This document shows positions 1-11,604 of a stretch of DNA of 64,000 bases, in pieces. The translations under genes were made by a program, and so were the position numbers. The number at the start of each line of letters is the position of its first letter. Position 1 is the first letter of the stretch. The notes under the pieces are model-generated. The model did no database searches, was not told the origin of the DNA, and saw only the letters and a program-made list of their open reading frames with translations. The DNA is from Porodaedalea pini (lineage: Eukaryota; Basidiomycota; Agaricomycetes; Hymenochaetales; Hymenochaetaceae). The stretch is taken from the NCBI GenBank assembly GCA_002794775.1, contig NBAY01000007.1:186001-250000 (forward strand), written 5' to 3'.

Positions 1-941
1 GACGCAGTACTTGCGAAATGCATCTACGATCACCTTCTCCATGTCATCACCACCGTCTGATACACATAGCAGTCAGTCTGGCAGTCCGTGAGAGCCGAGA
101 GGAAGTTTTCCTTTTACTCCCGGGGCTGAGAGAGAGGGAGGGGGGAGAGGGGGAATGCTCCTGCAAGGCTGCTTTGGTTCATGCTTGAAATGTTAGCTGG
201 CATTATCTCCTTCAGAGTATAGACTGCCTTCATTCTCTTGAGAAAACTCTGCTGGATATAGTCTCTGATATCAGCCATTTTTCAAACAGTGAGTTGCACA
301 TCACCGGACATACCATAAAAATTGTATTGTGCTTTACTGCTGTGAATACAGCTCATCTCTACAGTCCAAGAGTCATCGTTCTCATTCGTCGATTGAATAT
401 CCAAGCATGAACCAGGCCAACCATCCATTGCCTTTCTTTCGTTAGAGTAACAGGACACTTACGGTATACAGCCCCTGACAGGCGTCCGCCCTTCCAGTTC
501 GCGTGCTTGCCTGTCTCATTGTCCATCTTGTCCATTTCTTGCAAAATCCACTCGGGAGTGCGGCCTTCAATAGGCAGCGCGAGGTGGCGCACGACATCTG
601 GGCCCTTGGGTACTAGTGAATTTTCTATCTTGAGCTGCGCTTCGACGATTTGCGAGTCGACCTTCTGCTTTGCTGCCGGGAGACGCAGAGCGAGAAGAAT
701 AACACGCTATACCGCAACCGCATTTTCTCAGCATTCCTTTAGCACTTTAATTTTATATTGTTTTTTTGCTTACCTGGCAGATCCATGCCCAAAAGTCCGA
801 AATTGTCTGCCGGAATCCTCGCGCGCGCAGATGCCGCTGCGCCTCAAGTGATCGCGTAAGCAGAACATAGATGAAGAGGAGTGTCTTGACGGTCTCAAAG
901 CTGGTGAGGGCCCGTGCTCTTTCCCGTATTATTACAAGCAT
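1..941 (-). CDS. DPL1: Sphingosine-1-phosphate lyase, 5' part (gene runs off the left edge)
   Basis: PLP-dependent ER-membrane lyase that cleaves phosphorylated sphingoid bases to phosphoethanolamine and a fatty aldehyde, the exit step of sphingolipid breakdown. Three exons can be read. The first ends at 774 after a hydrophobic segment (KTLLFIYVLLT) and a stretch ending FWAWICQ. The second (about 700-463) reads RVILLALRLPAAKQK, then KGPDVVRHLALP, then NWKGGRLSGAVY. A 406-nt intron (462-57) follows, and the codon split across it gives HGGDDMEKVIVDAF. The SGAVYHGG motif and the preceding 'W.xGRxSGAVY' context are characteristic of this family. The PLP lysine and the C-terminal domain lie outside the window. 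The true start is uncertain: the ATG at 941 is usable, but an upstream small exon cannot be excluded. The 406-nt intron is unusually long for this locus. Confidence 0.85.
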
Positions 942-2550
942 GGCTGAAAACTCAGCAAGGCAATGCTGGCAGAAGATGAAGATGGCGTTAGACTGGATTC
1001 AGGGGAAAGAACATGATTTTGTTGCTATGATGGGCGCGGTTAGCAGCGGCATACCGGAACGTCGATCTGTCGATCTGCCCAAAGCAGGGTCGAAGCGCCT
1101 ACCTACTACTAAGATAGCAGTTTTTACTTATTACTGGTGTATCGCGTTAGAAATGAAGGATAAAAAAACAAGTCCGCCGAGATGCCGCTGTTGAGATGCA
1201 ACGCTTTCATATTTCCTGCATCATGTAGATGACCTCCTCGATTTAAAGTCCTCTACATTTTCCTGTAGTGGAGGAAGGAGAGAATCTTTATTTCGAGCTC
1301 TTGAATCTAGTGTATACAGTTTACGGTGCGACGCCATGATATCCTATGGCTCCTGCTTCGCATCAAGAGCTTGTGCATAAGCCCGTAGAGTACGACTCCG
1401 TCCAGTACCGCAGCACGCAAATAATGGCATCGACCTTTTTTGATGTCTTCCGTTGCTTAGGGAGGCGAGATGCTATTGCTGCCGTGTCTCTCGCGAGATT
1501 AGGTTCTGGAGACTCGAATGAGCATGTACAAAAGCAGCTATATGCCATTGCAGTCACTAGCATATTATTTACTTACAGAACCTTTGCATGGGGTGTCTGC
1601 TGCACACACTATCTCCCTGTTGTCATTGCTTCGCGTGCGATGGAAGAGCATGGCGCCGAAGGTGACGAATGACGCTTATGTGCATGGAATGGGACACTGA
1701 ATTGACCTCATCGTGGTATTGTAGTAGGAAGTGCAGTGTTGGTGATAACGGCTGCGCCGAAGTACGAGAAGCCGGCTTCGGTTAGAAGGGGCTGTAGTCG
1801 CATGCTGGATGCGTTATGAGGCAATAACACCTTTCATATCCTCTTAGACCGGAGACATTTTGTCGTGACGAGGCGGAAGTACATGTGTTCGCCGTAGCTG
1901 TCATGCATTTGATATCGGATATATATCCTTATAACCAGAGGGGTAAAAGAGGCGAAATCAGACGCATATTAAGAGTGTGCCGCGCATCCCTGGACGTTTG
2001 TTTAATGTGACAAGAGTTAATGCCTTTCTTGCTGCTCTTCGATAGATAGCGCCTCACAGGAACGGAAGAACCACTTGAGTTCTAACCTTCATTGTGAGGC
2101 AGAATTGATTTCGGAGGCGTGCGGCATTGAACCAACAAAAAGTCCAGATGAGACGATCTAGAGGCTTCTAGTTTGCCACTAGTACTAGTACTGTCCAGAA
2201 TCAAGAAGTGCCAGTACTAGTACTAATGCCAACGCGTAAGAGACTTTTGAATCTCAGCTAGTTATTACAGTAGGTCTTCTCATGCATCTATAGCATTAGG
2301 TATTATTATTACTATTAGTTGGAATCAGTGCGCGCTTCTCTTGATGACTCTAAGTCAAGCGATGGACGATGAGGGTTGAAGTAGAAAGAATCAAAGAGAG
2401 AGGGAAGTTTGCGCACGTGCTCGAGGCGCGTCGTGTCGATCAAGAAGAACTCATCATGGCAGGCGCGTGCCACTTTCAACCTGACTGCCTCGCTGCCTCA
2501 TCTCCTACCACCACTGTCTCCAATCGCTACATTAATATTACCAATTCTTC
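942..2550. other. Intergenic region without a supported gene
   Basis: About 1.6 kb between the divergently oriented lyase and muskelin genes, so it should hold both promoters. Short open frames (for example 1346-1672) have no recognisable domain, no convincing splice sites and no family resemblance. The only structure I can point to is the inverted repeat at 2180-2225. Confidence 0.5.
2180..2225. repeat. Inverted repeat (hairpin) built on CTAGTA units
   Basis: Two perfect 14-nt arms, TAGTACTAGTACTG at 2180-2193 and its reverse complement at 2212-2225, are separated by an 18-nt loop. It lies in the promoter-side gap between divergent genes. It could be a cruciform or a dimeric factor-binding site. 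The sequence alone does not decide. Confidence 0.7.
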
Positions 2551-5500
2551 ATGTTTAACTCAAAACCACCGTCCACCCAAATAAAGTACAAGATTGCAGG
2601 ATGCTCGGAACACAGCGGACGCTACGTCGCGGATAACATCAAGCATGACCGACCACACGATCAGACCAGTCGCTGGAGCTCGGCGAAGGACAATTCCATT
2701 AGCGGGCGCTCGTGGATACTCCTTGAGATGGAAAATGTCACATTGCTCGGTGAGTTTGTCTCAAACTCTGATGCTCGACTACGGCAGTATGCCGTGTGTG
2801 CCCTATGTGGTTGTTTAAAGAGGCGATGGCAGAAGCAGGATTGATTGCCTTATCTCAAGCTCCCGGACGAGATTTTACAAAAATCTCAATGAGTCCTGAA
2901 ACATCATAGTGCTAGTATCATTCCGTTACGTGGCCTGGTTACTAACGCATAAGTTGCAGAGAGCATCACCTTTGGAAAGGTTTGAGGTCTATTGCATATC
3001 CATAAAGGCCGCCGCTCACCATGTCTTTAATGCAGTATCACAAAGGTTTGGTACATCTCAAGACATTATCCTCGTATTCTCACAGAAGCCATTCTAGCTC
3101 ATCCATGTAATATGAAAGACTTCGAAGTACACGTCGGCTTGTCTCGAGATCACTTGACGGAAGTGCTTCAGGCATCGTTAAGGAACGATCCGAAACCGGA
3201 AACATTTCTTCTTCTACATAAGAGCAAAGATGGAGTACAGTTTCCCACAAAATTTGTGAAGATCCTGTCCCTTTCGTGAGTCGCAGTATAAGTGCTAAGA
3301 AATCCTTAACTGATGTCTAAAACAAGTGCACACGGGCACAATTTTAACACTTCCATTTGGTATGTTGCGCTCTCCGGTATTCCAGATGGACCGTATGTGC
3401 AACGAGTAATAGATGGGTTTGAACAGGTGCGTTGGCTCATGAAGCTCGTCACACACCGCTCATTTTTATATTTTCAGAACCGGGAAACGCTAGCGATGCG
3501 ACACATACTGAAACATCTCCGCCAACGACGACACATCACTACTTATATCCAACTACAAGAACGTTCCGGCGTGCAGTTGGAGCACCCACTTGTCTCCGAG
3601 CTATATGAGAGACTCGTCCTACGAGGCGACTGGACCGCAACCGAGGCACATCTGCGTGCCCTCGCCTCCGCAGGTCTCTTCGCCGAATTCATACACACAT
3701 GCACGCCTCGAGCTCGTTGGCGGCGTCTGCACGGTACCGATGCAAATGGCGACGCGCCGAGCCGGCGGGGCGGGCACGCAATGTGCATGGATGTCGAGCG
3801 TGGCCTCATCTACCTCTTCGGCGGGTACGACGGCCACCGGAGCCTAGATGACTTCTGGGTATACAGTGTGCAAGAGGGGCGCTGGCGCGTGCTCAGTCAC
3901 AGCGTCGGCGAGGAGAAGAACGGACCAGGCCCGCGCGCGTGCCATAAGATGGTGTTTGATCCAAAGAATGGATGCATCTACGTGCTGGGACGGTTGGGAG
4001 ACGGCGACTTCCAGGAAGCCAGGACGACTGCGACTGCATCTGCTACTGTGCAAGGTGCTGAAGGCAGCGCGCCAGTGGAGCCTTCTCAAGGCTCGGGTCA
4101 GGTTCGAAGTGCCTGGAGCAACAGACGGTCTGTCGGAGTCGGGACTGCAAACGCAGTTGGGACACCCCCACCTCAGCCAAGTTCAAGCAGGCCACCTGCA
4201 GCACACGATTTCTTCTCTGAGCTCTATCGATATAGAACGCGCGGACTTGATCAAGGGAAATGGGAGCTTTTGAACTACGACACTGCCGTAAGGTTCTCTC
4301 TTCCATTTTTTGGTCTCAATACCGATGGCTTTTTTTCTATCTCTGGTAGATTAAAGGCGGTCCTAAGCTTATCTATGACCATCAACTAATACTCGACTCC
4401 GAAGCACAAGTTCTGTATGTCCAAGGTGGGAGAGTCGTCGACGACGAGTGGAAAATACCCAAGTACTCTGGTCTATACAGCTATGACCTCCGAACGGACA
4501 AGTGGACGATGATACAGTCAGCCAAAGCAATGAATTATAAGGGAACTCAGTAACTCAAGTTTATTATCTTCACAGGGCTAACACTTCAGAGGCTGTCTTT
4601 TCTCCGCGGTTCGGTATGGATTTTGTAATTTATTGCAACGCTATTCTAATCCTAAACACGGGGTACATAGGGCACTCAATGGTGTTTGAGCCGAATAAGA
4701 AGAAACTCTTCATCTTTGCGGGCCAGAAGGACGATTATCTTTCTGACATGTGGGAGTACGACATTCCGACCAAGTTCTTGACGGAGCTGTTCCAGAATGT
4801 CACTGCAGCTGGTGGGCCGGAAGCTTGCTTCGCTCAGCGAGCAGTAATCGACCCTGCGTTGAAGGAGATTTATGTGTATGTTCTGCGCATTTTCTGTTAT
4901 GATTGTTAGTTAAACTTCAACTTATAAGTGGCTTAGTTTTGCAGGAGTCGCCAAGAGAAATACGCAAGCATCCTCTAGACTTCCCGTTTCCCTGTACAAG
5001 TATGATACACGTCCGGGGACATGGATGCGCGTGCCAACAGCAGAGGCTGCCACACGACCCGTTCCTTCACCTTCAAATTCACAACGACTACAGCCGTCGG
5101 CGAAACGGCAGCGTAATGACGAAGGGAAAGGCGGAGAGGGGTCCAACAAGGGGGAGGACACGGACACGGACGAAAATGAAGAGCCGATTGCACGGCGCGC
5201 ATGCCAGGTAGTATATGATTCACGAACACAGACGTTCTATCTACATGGTGGAGCGGCTCAGGCGAGGCACGATCCGGTGAGAGGTGCTGCAGCGGAGACT
5301 GATGAGCGACTTGATGATTTTTGGAGTATGAAGCTGGAAAGGTGGGAGCGTTGCGCGATCATTTCGTCAATGAGTTCTTCCTCGCTTATACATGTTTTCC
5401 TATATGTGCAGACCTTCTCCAGAGGAGATCATTCGACGTGCAGTGTTCGAGATTCGGAGGCAACAGTGCGTATCTCAGACTTCTGCTTGCTTACTTTGTT

Positions 5501-6072
5501 AACTGACAAAAATTCTTGGTATGTGAAGGTTCCGCGAGATGTGCGAAGAGCTGGCACCCATCGCGGCGCTCGCCTTCCTGCAGAACGATGTGTCTGCAGT
5601 CGTGAATCATGAAGATAACGAGGAAGCAGCAATTTTCCGCTCGCTGCTCTCGCACCTCTTCGCGCAACCGCCCGCTCCCCTTTCTCCTTTGTCTCCTGCA
5701 TCGTCCATCCCCGTGTTCCACCGCGAGAGTGGAAGGCGAACTGGCTCACCGTCGTCGAGCAAGTCGGGTTCTGGAGAATGGACAAGCGAACTGCGCGGAC
5801 AGGCGGACGAGGACACCATCATGGCCGATAATTCCTCAGGCTCAGCCTCCACCGAGTCTCTTCCAATTACAGACGCTCACAGCACTGGTGCGGCGCCTGG
5901 GGAGGACGACCCGTACGAGCTGGCGTTGCGCGGCGGGAAGCCGCTGAGCGGGGCGCGCTTTGCGCAGCGCACGGAGGTGTTCGAGAGTCTACTACGGTTC
6001 ATCGGTTGTACGGGGCGGGCGAAGCAGCCTGAGGGGAGCCTGTTGGACGTGCTTGGGAATGAGGAGGGGTGA
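2551..6072 (+). CDS. Muskelin-like kelch-repeat protein
   Basis: Muskelin is a substrate-side subunit of the GID/CTLH ubiquitin ligase in animals and a cytoplasmic scaffold. Twelve exons close into 909 codons plus stop: 2551-2749, 2960-2979, 3036-3045, 3098-3275, 3327-3426, 3478-4287, 4350-4516, 4576-4613, 4671-4875, 4937-5341, 5412-5465, 5529-6072. The N-terminal discoidin-like domain reads KYKIAGCSEHSGRY, SITFGKYHKAHPCNMKDF and NFNTSIWYVALSGI. It is followed by a LisH/CTLH-type helical part (HILKHLRQ, LEHPLVSELYERLVLRGD). Kelch blades then follow (RGGHAMCMDVERGLIYLFGG, HSMVFEPNKKKLFIFAGQ, EIYVFAGVAKR). The C-terminal helix PSPEEIIRRAVFEIRRQ matches the muskelin end. Serine-rich and acidic insertions (around 4020-4200 and 5040-5180) enlarge it relative to the roughly 735-aa animal protein. 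The start is the first ATG in frame with the discoidin domain. Confidence 0.9.
3036..3045 (+). other. 10-nt micro-exon of the muskelin gene
   Basis: Exon 2 ends in phase 0 after FGK and exon 4 begins two bases into a codon, so a direct join breaks the frame. The ten bases TATCACAAAG, flanked by AG on the left and GT on the right, repair it. They add YHK plus the first base of an alanine, which gives FGKYHKAHPCN. This matches the family pattern FGKYEKTHVCN closely. Confidence 0.8.
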
Positions 6073-6461
6073 TGGACAACGAGAGGATTGGTATCTCTTC
6101 GGCGATGTTTTTGGGCCTCCCCTTTCCTTTAGGACGGGACTTCCAGGGACTTTCTTGTCATGACAGACTTTTACGACCAAAACGAATCTCCATCACCATT
6201 GTAGTGTACTAGTGTACCTGCTTTCTCCACCTGCAAAGCCAATCCACATTCGAGTATGAGATTGAAGTGAGGTCTTGTTTTGGCCAATTCCTTTGGAATA
6301 CTTCAATAGGCATTAATATCCGAGTATAGAGTACACAAGAAAGACAGCACAAACAGAACGCTTGATTTCTTTCCAAATCATATGTATATGGGTCCGTAGT
6401 ACTCATTACTAGTACTGATTACGACGCGAATAATTTATTTCTTCTCGAACACGGTATACGC

Positions 6462-7077
6462 TCACTCATCCAGGTTTATTGCAGAGCCGAACTTGGCGTA
6501 TAGGATGAGCTTAAGCTCCTTCATTCCCTTCTCATACTCCTCCGCCTCGTCGCCGATTTTGGACATCTCCGCGCTGAGGGCCCTGGAGTCATGCTCGAGT
6601 CGCTTGAGCGCGCGGGCGAGCGGGAGGTGCACAAAGGATTCGCCGATACGGTATCTAAATAGTCGATAGTCGTACAGTTGGATTAATGACAATCAGTAAA
6701 AGGATGCGATACTGAAATGGAGGGTGGTGGACGCACAATACCGGCTCATCCTCGTCCGCGAGCTCAAACTCCGATGCAAGGTCATCAAGCGCCTCCTTCT
6801 CTTCCTATTTCAGCACATCAGTCCACATTCCCCATCGCATCTCGTATTGAACGGAACGTGTCTACCTTGAGCACTTCGAGTCGTGCCTCATGCGTGCGGA
6901 AGCGCGTGTTGAGCTTGGAGAAGGTGCATATGCGCTGTTGGTCCTCCCAGGTGACTTCGACGTCCTCGGTTTCTTCTTCTTGCTTTAGCTATTCGCGGTG
7001 CAAGGGCGGCGAAAAGTGCACAATGAGCAGACACGCAACGAGCGGCGTATGGGGGCAAGAGCACGCACCATGCGCAT
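6462..7077 (-). CDS. PFD4: Prefoldin subunit 4
   Basis: Beta-type subunit of the hexameric prefoldin co-chaperone, which hands nascent actin and tubulin to the CCT chaperonin. Four exons (7077-7069, 6988-6866, 6804-6737, 6654-6462) give 130 aa, the usual length. The protein runs MRMLKQEEETEDVEVTWEDQ, then FSKLNTRFRTHEARLEVLK, then the conserved LADEDEPVL-YRIGESFVHLP hairpin, and ends MKELKLILYAKFGSAINLDE. Both flanks are predicted coiled coil, as expected. The first exon is only nine bases (Met-Arg-Met). Its donor GTGCGT and the acceptor before CTAAAG keep the frame. The gene is convergent with muskelin; the two stop codons are about 390 nt apart. Confidence 0.93.
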
Positions 7078-8429
7078 TGTTGATGTTGACGGTCGGTGTC
7101 GCGGAAGGAGGAAGCGCGTTGATCTAATTTAGGATGCGCTAAAGATGCGTCCTGCAGACTCGGACTCGTGAGTCCCTCTTGATCTCACTCTGCATACACT
7201 AAGACTTCGATGATTCGTCCTGGAAGGATAGGCAACAAACTAATACGCTCTCGTGTTGACATCAATGCAACGGCACTGACCGGATACAAGAGCCTCTTCC
7301 TTTGAGAGTTGACCATACATTCGATGCGACTTGTTCAGACAGACAAATTTCTCTCACATCCAGGCTACCCTCAGCGATACCTATGCATTCGAAACAAAGC
7401 CTGGCACGACTAACCTACTAGGACTCCAGACAGCCTCCGATCGGGAACCGACTCTTGATTCACAATTCCCGCTCCATTTCCTGTCGGTTGGAAGTTTGGC
7501 TCTATGCGAACAATGTGGCTCGCGACTCGGATCTCTTCCACACTCGCAGGAGTAGTCTCAAATTGCTAGAATACCGCCATTGTCCGTGATCGGACTCTCT
7601 GTCCCAAGCGACGGGGCCAGGGCGGCGCGAGAGTAGGTTTTAAGCGAGAGCTCCGCTCGCCTTGCTCGGTCTCAATCGCCATCCCTCACCAGCATTCACG
7701 TCAGCGAATACAGACCCTATCATGTCGGACATCGTATCTCCGCCTTCCCGATCATGGCCTGAGGCGGCAGAGATTGAGGCTCACATTGATGGTTGCCACT
7801 GCCGAACGTAATTCAAGTTCCAGCGTATGCTGCTCGAGGCGCCAACCTTGCCGTGCGACTACAGCCTCTTAAGAAAGCCTGAGCACTGGGTGCACGTACG
7901 AACGTCATTAAACAGTCGCAATTGAATATGAACAACCCTTCCGGTGCACGACCGCTCATTCGATGAGTTATTAACGTACTTTCTGCCCCAAAGTGTCCTA
8001 TGGAAAAGCTTTGGCAAGACCGGTCTGAATAATCCGATGGCGCTGAACCCCTGATGCGTACTTCTTGACAGGGAGAATCTGGATGACACTAAAAGTAAGG
8101 TATATTTGTTATCCTCTTTCAGTTTGAGCCCTCGCTGAACAGAGACAAGGCAGATATGGGGGAATTCAGGATTTTGGTGATGACCCGTGGAAAATGCGCA
8201 CTTTGAGCAGAAGTGAAGCAAGCAAGACTGTTCCAACAGGGTAGAGTCTACTATGCAGAAATGAAATAGGTTGATCTCAATGCTGCGATTGTCCAGTTAT
8301 CACGGCTTGCGCGCGATGAAAGTCTGGTGATTTGAATTTCAACGATATTTCATACATGTTCTTGAACAATGTTAGTCCCCGCATTTGATTCTCGTAACTC
8401 GCAAAAAATGGGGTGTCCTTATGTCAACA
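7078..8429. other. Intergenic region without a supported gene
   Basis: About 1.35 kb containing the prefoldin promoter and the 3' flank of the dioxygenase. Open frames at 7331-7555 (plus) and 7859-8236 (minus) show no domain or family resemblance and no splice partners. I see no repeat or RNA gene here. Confidence 0.45.
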
Positions 8430-9871
8430 TTATGCCGTCGCTCCGACTTCCTTCGAATGCTGCGCCCGGGCGGCCTTCGTCTCCTCCACGGTAGCAAGGA
8501 CAATATCTCGCTTCAGCAGCTTGAACTCACTTCCTTTTGCGAAGCCCTTAGCGCGCGCTTCCGTGTCCGATTTCACGGTCTCCAGTTTCTGAGAGCGACA
8601 GCACACATTAATCCCGATGCTGGCGCAAGACATTCAATGAATGGCATAGACTCACGACGACAAGACTCTTCTTTACGCCGAATACGACGTCGCTGTAGTT
8701 CAGAGGGTCGCCTTCGGGGTAGAGCGCCGTTGTCAGTGTGTTGAATCCGGGTTTCTCGAACATCATGTGCAGGTGGTTCGGTCGCATGTTGTGCCGGTTT
8801 AGTTTGAGGAGAAGTTCACCGACGGGTCCCTAAAGAGTCGCTCATTCAGAGGGGGGGGATTCGAGATTAAGGGAGGTGCAGTTAAGCTTACGTCTCCGGG
8901 AATAGGATACGCAACGGGGACGACAGCTCGATAGGCGAACTTCCCATCCTTATCTGAACGAAGCCGGCCTCTGCAATCAGGTGCCGTCCGATCTTTATAT
9001 TGGGTGTCGTAAAATCCATTACTATTGATTCAAGAGAAGCAGTCAAGCATGATCTCTCAACGAGTGCCCAAAGGTCTACCACTCACGCGTCAGTTTCCCA
9101 TGTCTCGATCACGACATCAGGAATGGGGGAGCCTTTGGAGTCAAGGACACGGCCTTCGACCCACATATAGTCTCCCTTCCCCTCCGAGGCGATTGACTCG
9201 CCAAGCGGGACTGATTTCGAAGACAGCGGTTTCATCAGCTCCGTAATTCAGCTTACTTGGATAATTCGATCCCTTACTATCATTAGCATCTTCCGTGAAG
9301 AACGGTCCGAGCACGCTACTTTCTGTCGTGTTACCGAGAGGAGGGTTGTTCAGGGCGTCTACAAGCGCGGAGACGCCGAGTACGTCTGAGAGGAGGATGT
9401 ACTCCTGACGGATGTCCGTACACTTCTGTCCAACTCGTGTCAGAAACTGGATGGTCGTCATCCATTCCTCTGTTGTGAGGCTGCCAGTGTAAACAAGTTA
9501 GCTTTCGAAAAGCAAAAAAAAAGGCATCTGCTAAGCAGCTCGTGTATACTTTGTTTCTTGGACAAATCCGTGCAAGTGCTCGACGAGCTTATCGGTAAGG
9601 AACTTCAAACGCCTGGATTCGACATTGGAGCGATTCAATCCTCACCAGACTGCAGAACGTGCTAAGAACGTACGGGGTAGATGCAAGCGTGTTTAGCTTG
9701 AGCATATTCGCAGTGATGATTTCGGGCCTATCAGGTAACTCCATCGGCAGTCAGTGTCTCAGATGTGCATACTAGGACCATTTAGGACCATTGAAGACTC
9801 ACAGGAAGACTGAACGGAGGCGGAGGGAGTCCATTGCTTTCTGCCTTAGTCACGTTGCTTAAGTCTGCCAT
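8430..9871 (-). CDS. Intradiol ring-cleavage dioxygenase, hydroxyquinol 1,2-dioxygenase type
   Basis: Non-haem Fe(III) enzyme opening 1,2,4-trihydroxybenzene (or catechols) between the hydroxyls, a central step in fungal aromatic and lignin-derived phenol breakdown. Eight exons (9871-9803, 9738-9674, 9612-9550, 9480-9278, 9210-9087, 9021-8892, 8829-8656, 8588-8430) close to 328 aa. The N-terminal helical domain reads RLKFLTDKLVEHLHGF and GQKCTDIRQEYILLSDVLGV, then TESSVLGPFF. The catalytic domain gives VIETWETDANGFYDTQY, CRGRLRSDKDG, AYPIPGDGPVG and HNMRPNHLHMMF. The iron ligands expected for the family are visible: the Tyr of GFYD, the Tyr of AYPIP, and both His of HLH, with the arginine of MRPNH beside them. 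The preference for hydroxyquinol over catechol is inferred from overall resemblance (YPIPGDGPVG, SIASEGKGDYM). Confidence 0.9.
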
Positions 9872-10216
9872 ACTTAATAGCTAATACTCGGTGGAGGGAA
9901 GGCACGTAGACAGAGAGCTAGGCAACAAGAGGGGCCCTGTGCAGCAGCGGGGATAATGGAGGTGGATTTTGAGACTGAACCTCCGAGATCGCTGAATATC
10001 GAGCTTTTGTAGTCTCAAGACTCTAAAGTATGAGAAGGTTACGAAACAGTTATTCCGTACCCGGACTTCTTCATAAATGACCTGCTCACTTTAGAAAGAA
10101 GCCCAACACAGGAGCCGGCACCTGACTCTGCGAAATGGAATGTCAGTCTCGCACCGGGAAAAAGTTTAACAGTGGCCTGACGTGGAGCGCAGTCAAGCTT
10201 ATGAAAGCTCCAAAGG

Positions 10217-10221
10217 AAAAA
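10217..10221 (-). terminator. RNA polymerase III terminator of the tRNA-Ser gene
   Basis: A run of five T on the minus strand starts 18 nt beyond the tRNA 3' end. That is a standard Pol III stop. Confidence 0.65.
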
Positions 10222-10238
10222 GAGTGCGAAATAATTAT

Positions 10239-10320
10239 CGACGCCGGCAGGATTCGAACCTGCGCCCTCGAAGAGGAGCAGCTTTCTAAACTGCCGCAGT
10301 AACCACTTTGCTACAGCGCC
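10239..10320 (-). tRNA. tRNA-Ser (anticodon AGA)
   Basis: 82 nt with no intron. On the minus strand the 5' arm GGCGCTG pairs with the 3' arm CGGCGTC, allowing two G-T pairs. The D-stem is GCA/TGC. The anticodon stem GCAGT/GCTGC encloses the seven-base loop TTAGAAA, giving anticodon AGA. The long variable arm CCTC-TTC-GAGG is typical of serine tRNAs. The T-arm is GCAGG-TTCGAAT-CCTGC. No CCA is encoded, as usual in eukaryotes. Confidence 0.93.
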
Positions 10321-10426
10321 TCTTTCACTTGGGCGGGTTAATATGTATATGATACATATAGAAAATAGCAAGACAGACTATGGTAGGACTCGTTGATCCA
10401 TAGCACAGCTCGAAGAGACAACATAT

Positions 10427-11604
10427 CTACACGATGCCTATCATAACATTCACCCATCCATCCGCGCCAGCCATGCACGCACCTAACCAAGCAATCTCAG
10501 CATCTGGCGGACACACGACGCCTTGAACGATAGCGTACGCCAGAACTCGATGAGAATTTGGAAATAGCAGGGGAAGATGCAAGCTGAGGAACTTCCCCAG
10601 TGTATAGTACGTGCCTGAGGAGTTATCATTCGGCGTGAACTTCAGAGAATGAAGTAACTGAGATAGGCTAACCAGACTCAAGCGAAGGCGGAGCAACATC
10701 TTGAAGGACCGGACCGTCTGGAAGGTACATTCGGATGGGCACGCTGCGGACGTTATAAGCGCCGTCCTTATCTGGAGCACCAGCAGAGTCTGCTGAAGGC
10801 GGTCGAGAATGTAATGACACGGACGAAGGGGGAGGCGAAGTAGGTCGAACTGGCGTCGTCGTTGGAGTGATTCTGGACGCGATTCGCCAGTATTCATCAA
10901 AATTATCTACGGCCCGGCACTCTCGTTAGAGATGCACAACTTGTAAACAGCATTACTTACGTTCTCTGATCCCTTCCCAGATTCCATCTTGCTCAGCTTG
11001 GCGCAGACCAGTCATCCGCTTGGTGTTACCCCATCTCAAGAAGTCGGCCTCCTTGAGCTGACCCATGAAGGCCTGCTTGCAGGCTTCAATACTTGGAGAT
11101 AGGAGTAGCTTGTCAGTCGGAGGCGCAGCAAGGTGTAGTATCAAACGCAGAGGGGTCAGCTGCTGGTCAGGGTTTCGTTTCCTTATAGACGAAGTGATGG
11201 TATTGAAGTCGTATAGTAAACCTATCGACCAGTGCCTTTGAACGACACGCGTAAGCATAATAATCTCCTGAACAATACCGCAGCACCCACCATCGCATTA
11301 ACACCTTGTCTTCAGTCTCGAACCACCAGTCCTCCTCCTTCACCGTCTTTCCAGCCGTTCCGTCAAAGACAATGTCCATCAAGAAACGCTTGATCTCGGG
11401 CACGAGCATCGGGAGGTAGCTCACGCGCGGCGCCTGGATAAAGTAGCATTCCAGTCCGCGGTCGCTGTTCGCAGGCAACTCTGCGGGGTCGACATGGATC
11501 TCAAGCGGAACTGTTCCTTCCCAGGTTAGCCGCCGGAAGAGTGTCGTCGACGCTGGCGTTGAGAACGCGGAAGGCGAGGGATCGTGTCTGGCTGGGTAGG
11601 TCAT
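10427..11604 (-). CDS. ATG5: Autophagy protein ATG5
   Basis: ATG5 is conjugated to ATG12 and, with ATG16, acts as the E3-like complex that lipidates ATG8 during autophagosome formation. Four exons (11604-11291, 11235-10961, 10906-10673, 10614-10427) give 336 aa. Landmarks are FRRLTWEGTVPLEIHVDP, ECYFIQAPRVSYLPMLVPEI, WHWSIGLLYDF (joined across intron 1), LHLAAPPTDKLLLSP, ACKQAFMGQLKEADFLRWGN, KRMTGLRQAEQDGIWEGI and the C-terminal AWLGACMAGADGWVNVMI. A lysine usable for ATG12 attachment is present in the KEAD/GNTKR region. I chose the ATG at 11604 because it directly precedes the family start. An in-frame ATG at 11658 would add 18 residues. Its 5' side ends about 65 bp away in a LINE insertion. 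Confidence 0.93.

Noticed and set aside
1346..1672. 108-codon open frame on the plus strand
   Set aside because: No domain, no family resemblance, atypical composition and no splice partners. It lies in a promoter gap.
7859..8236. 125-codon minus-strand frame
   Set aside because: No recognisable motif. The sequence reads like random translation and does not connect to the dioxygenase gene.
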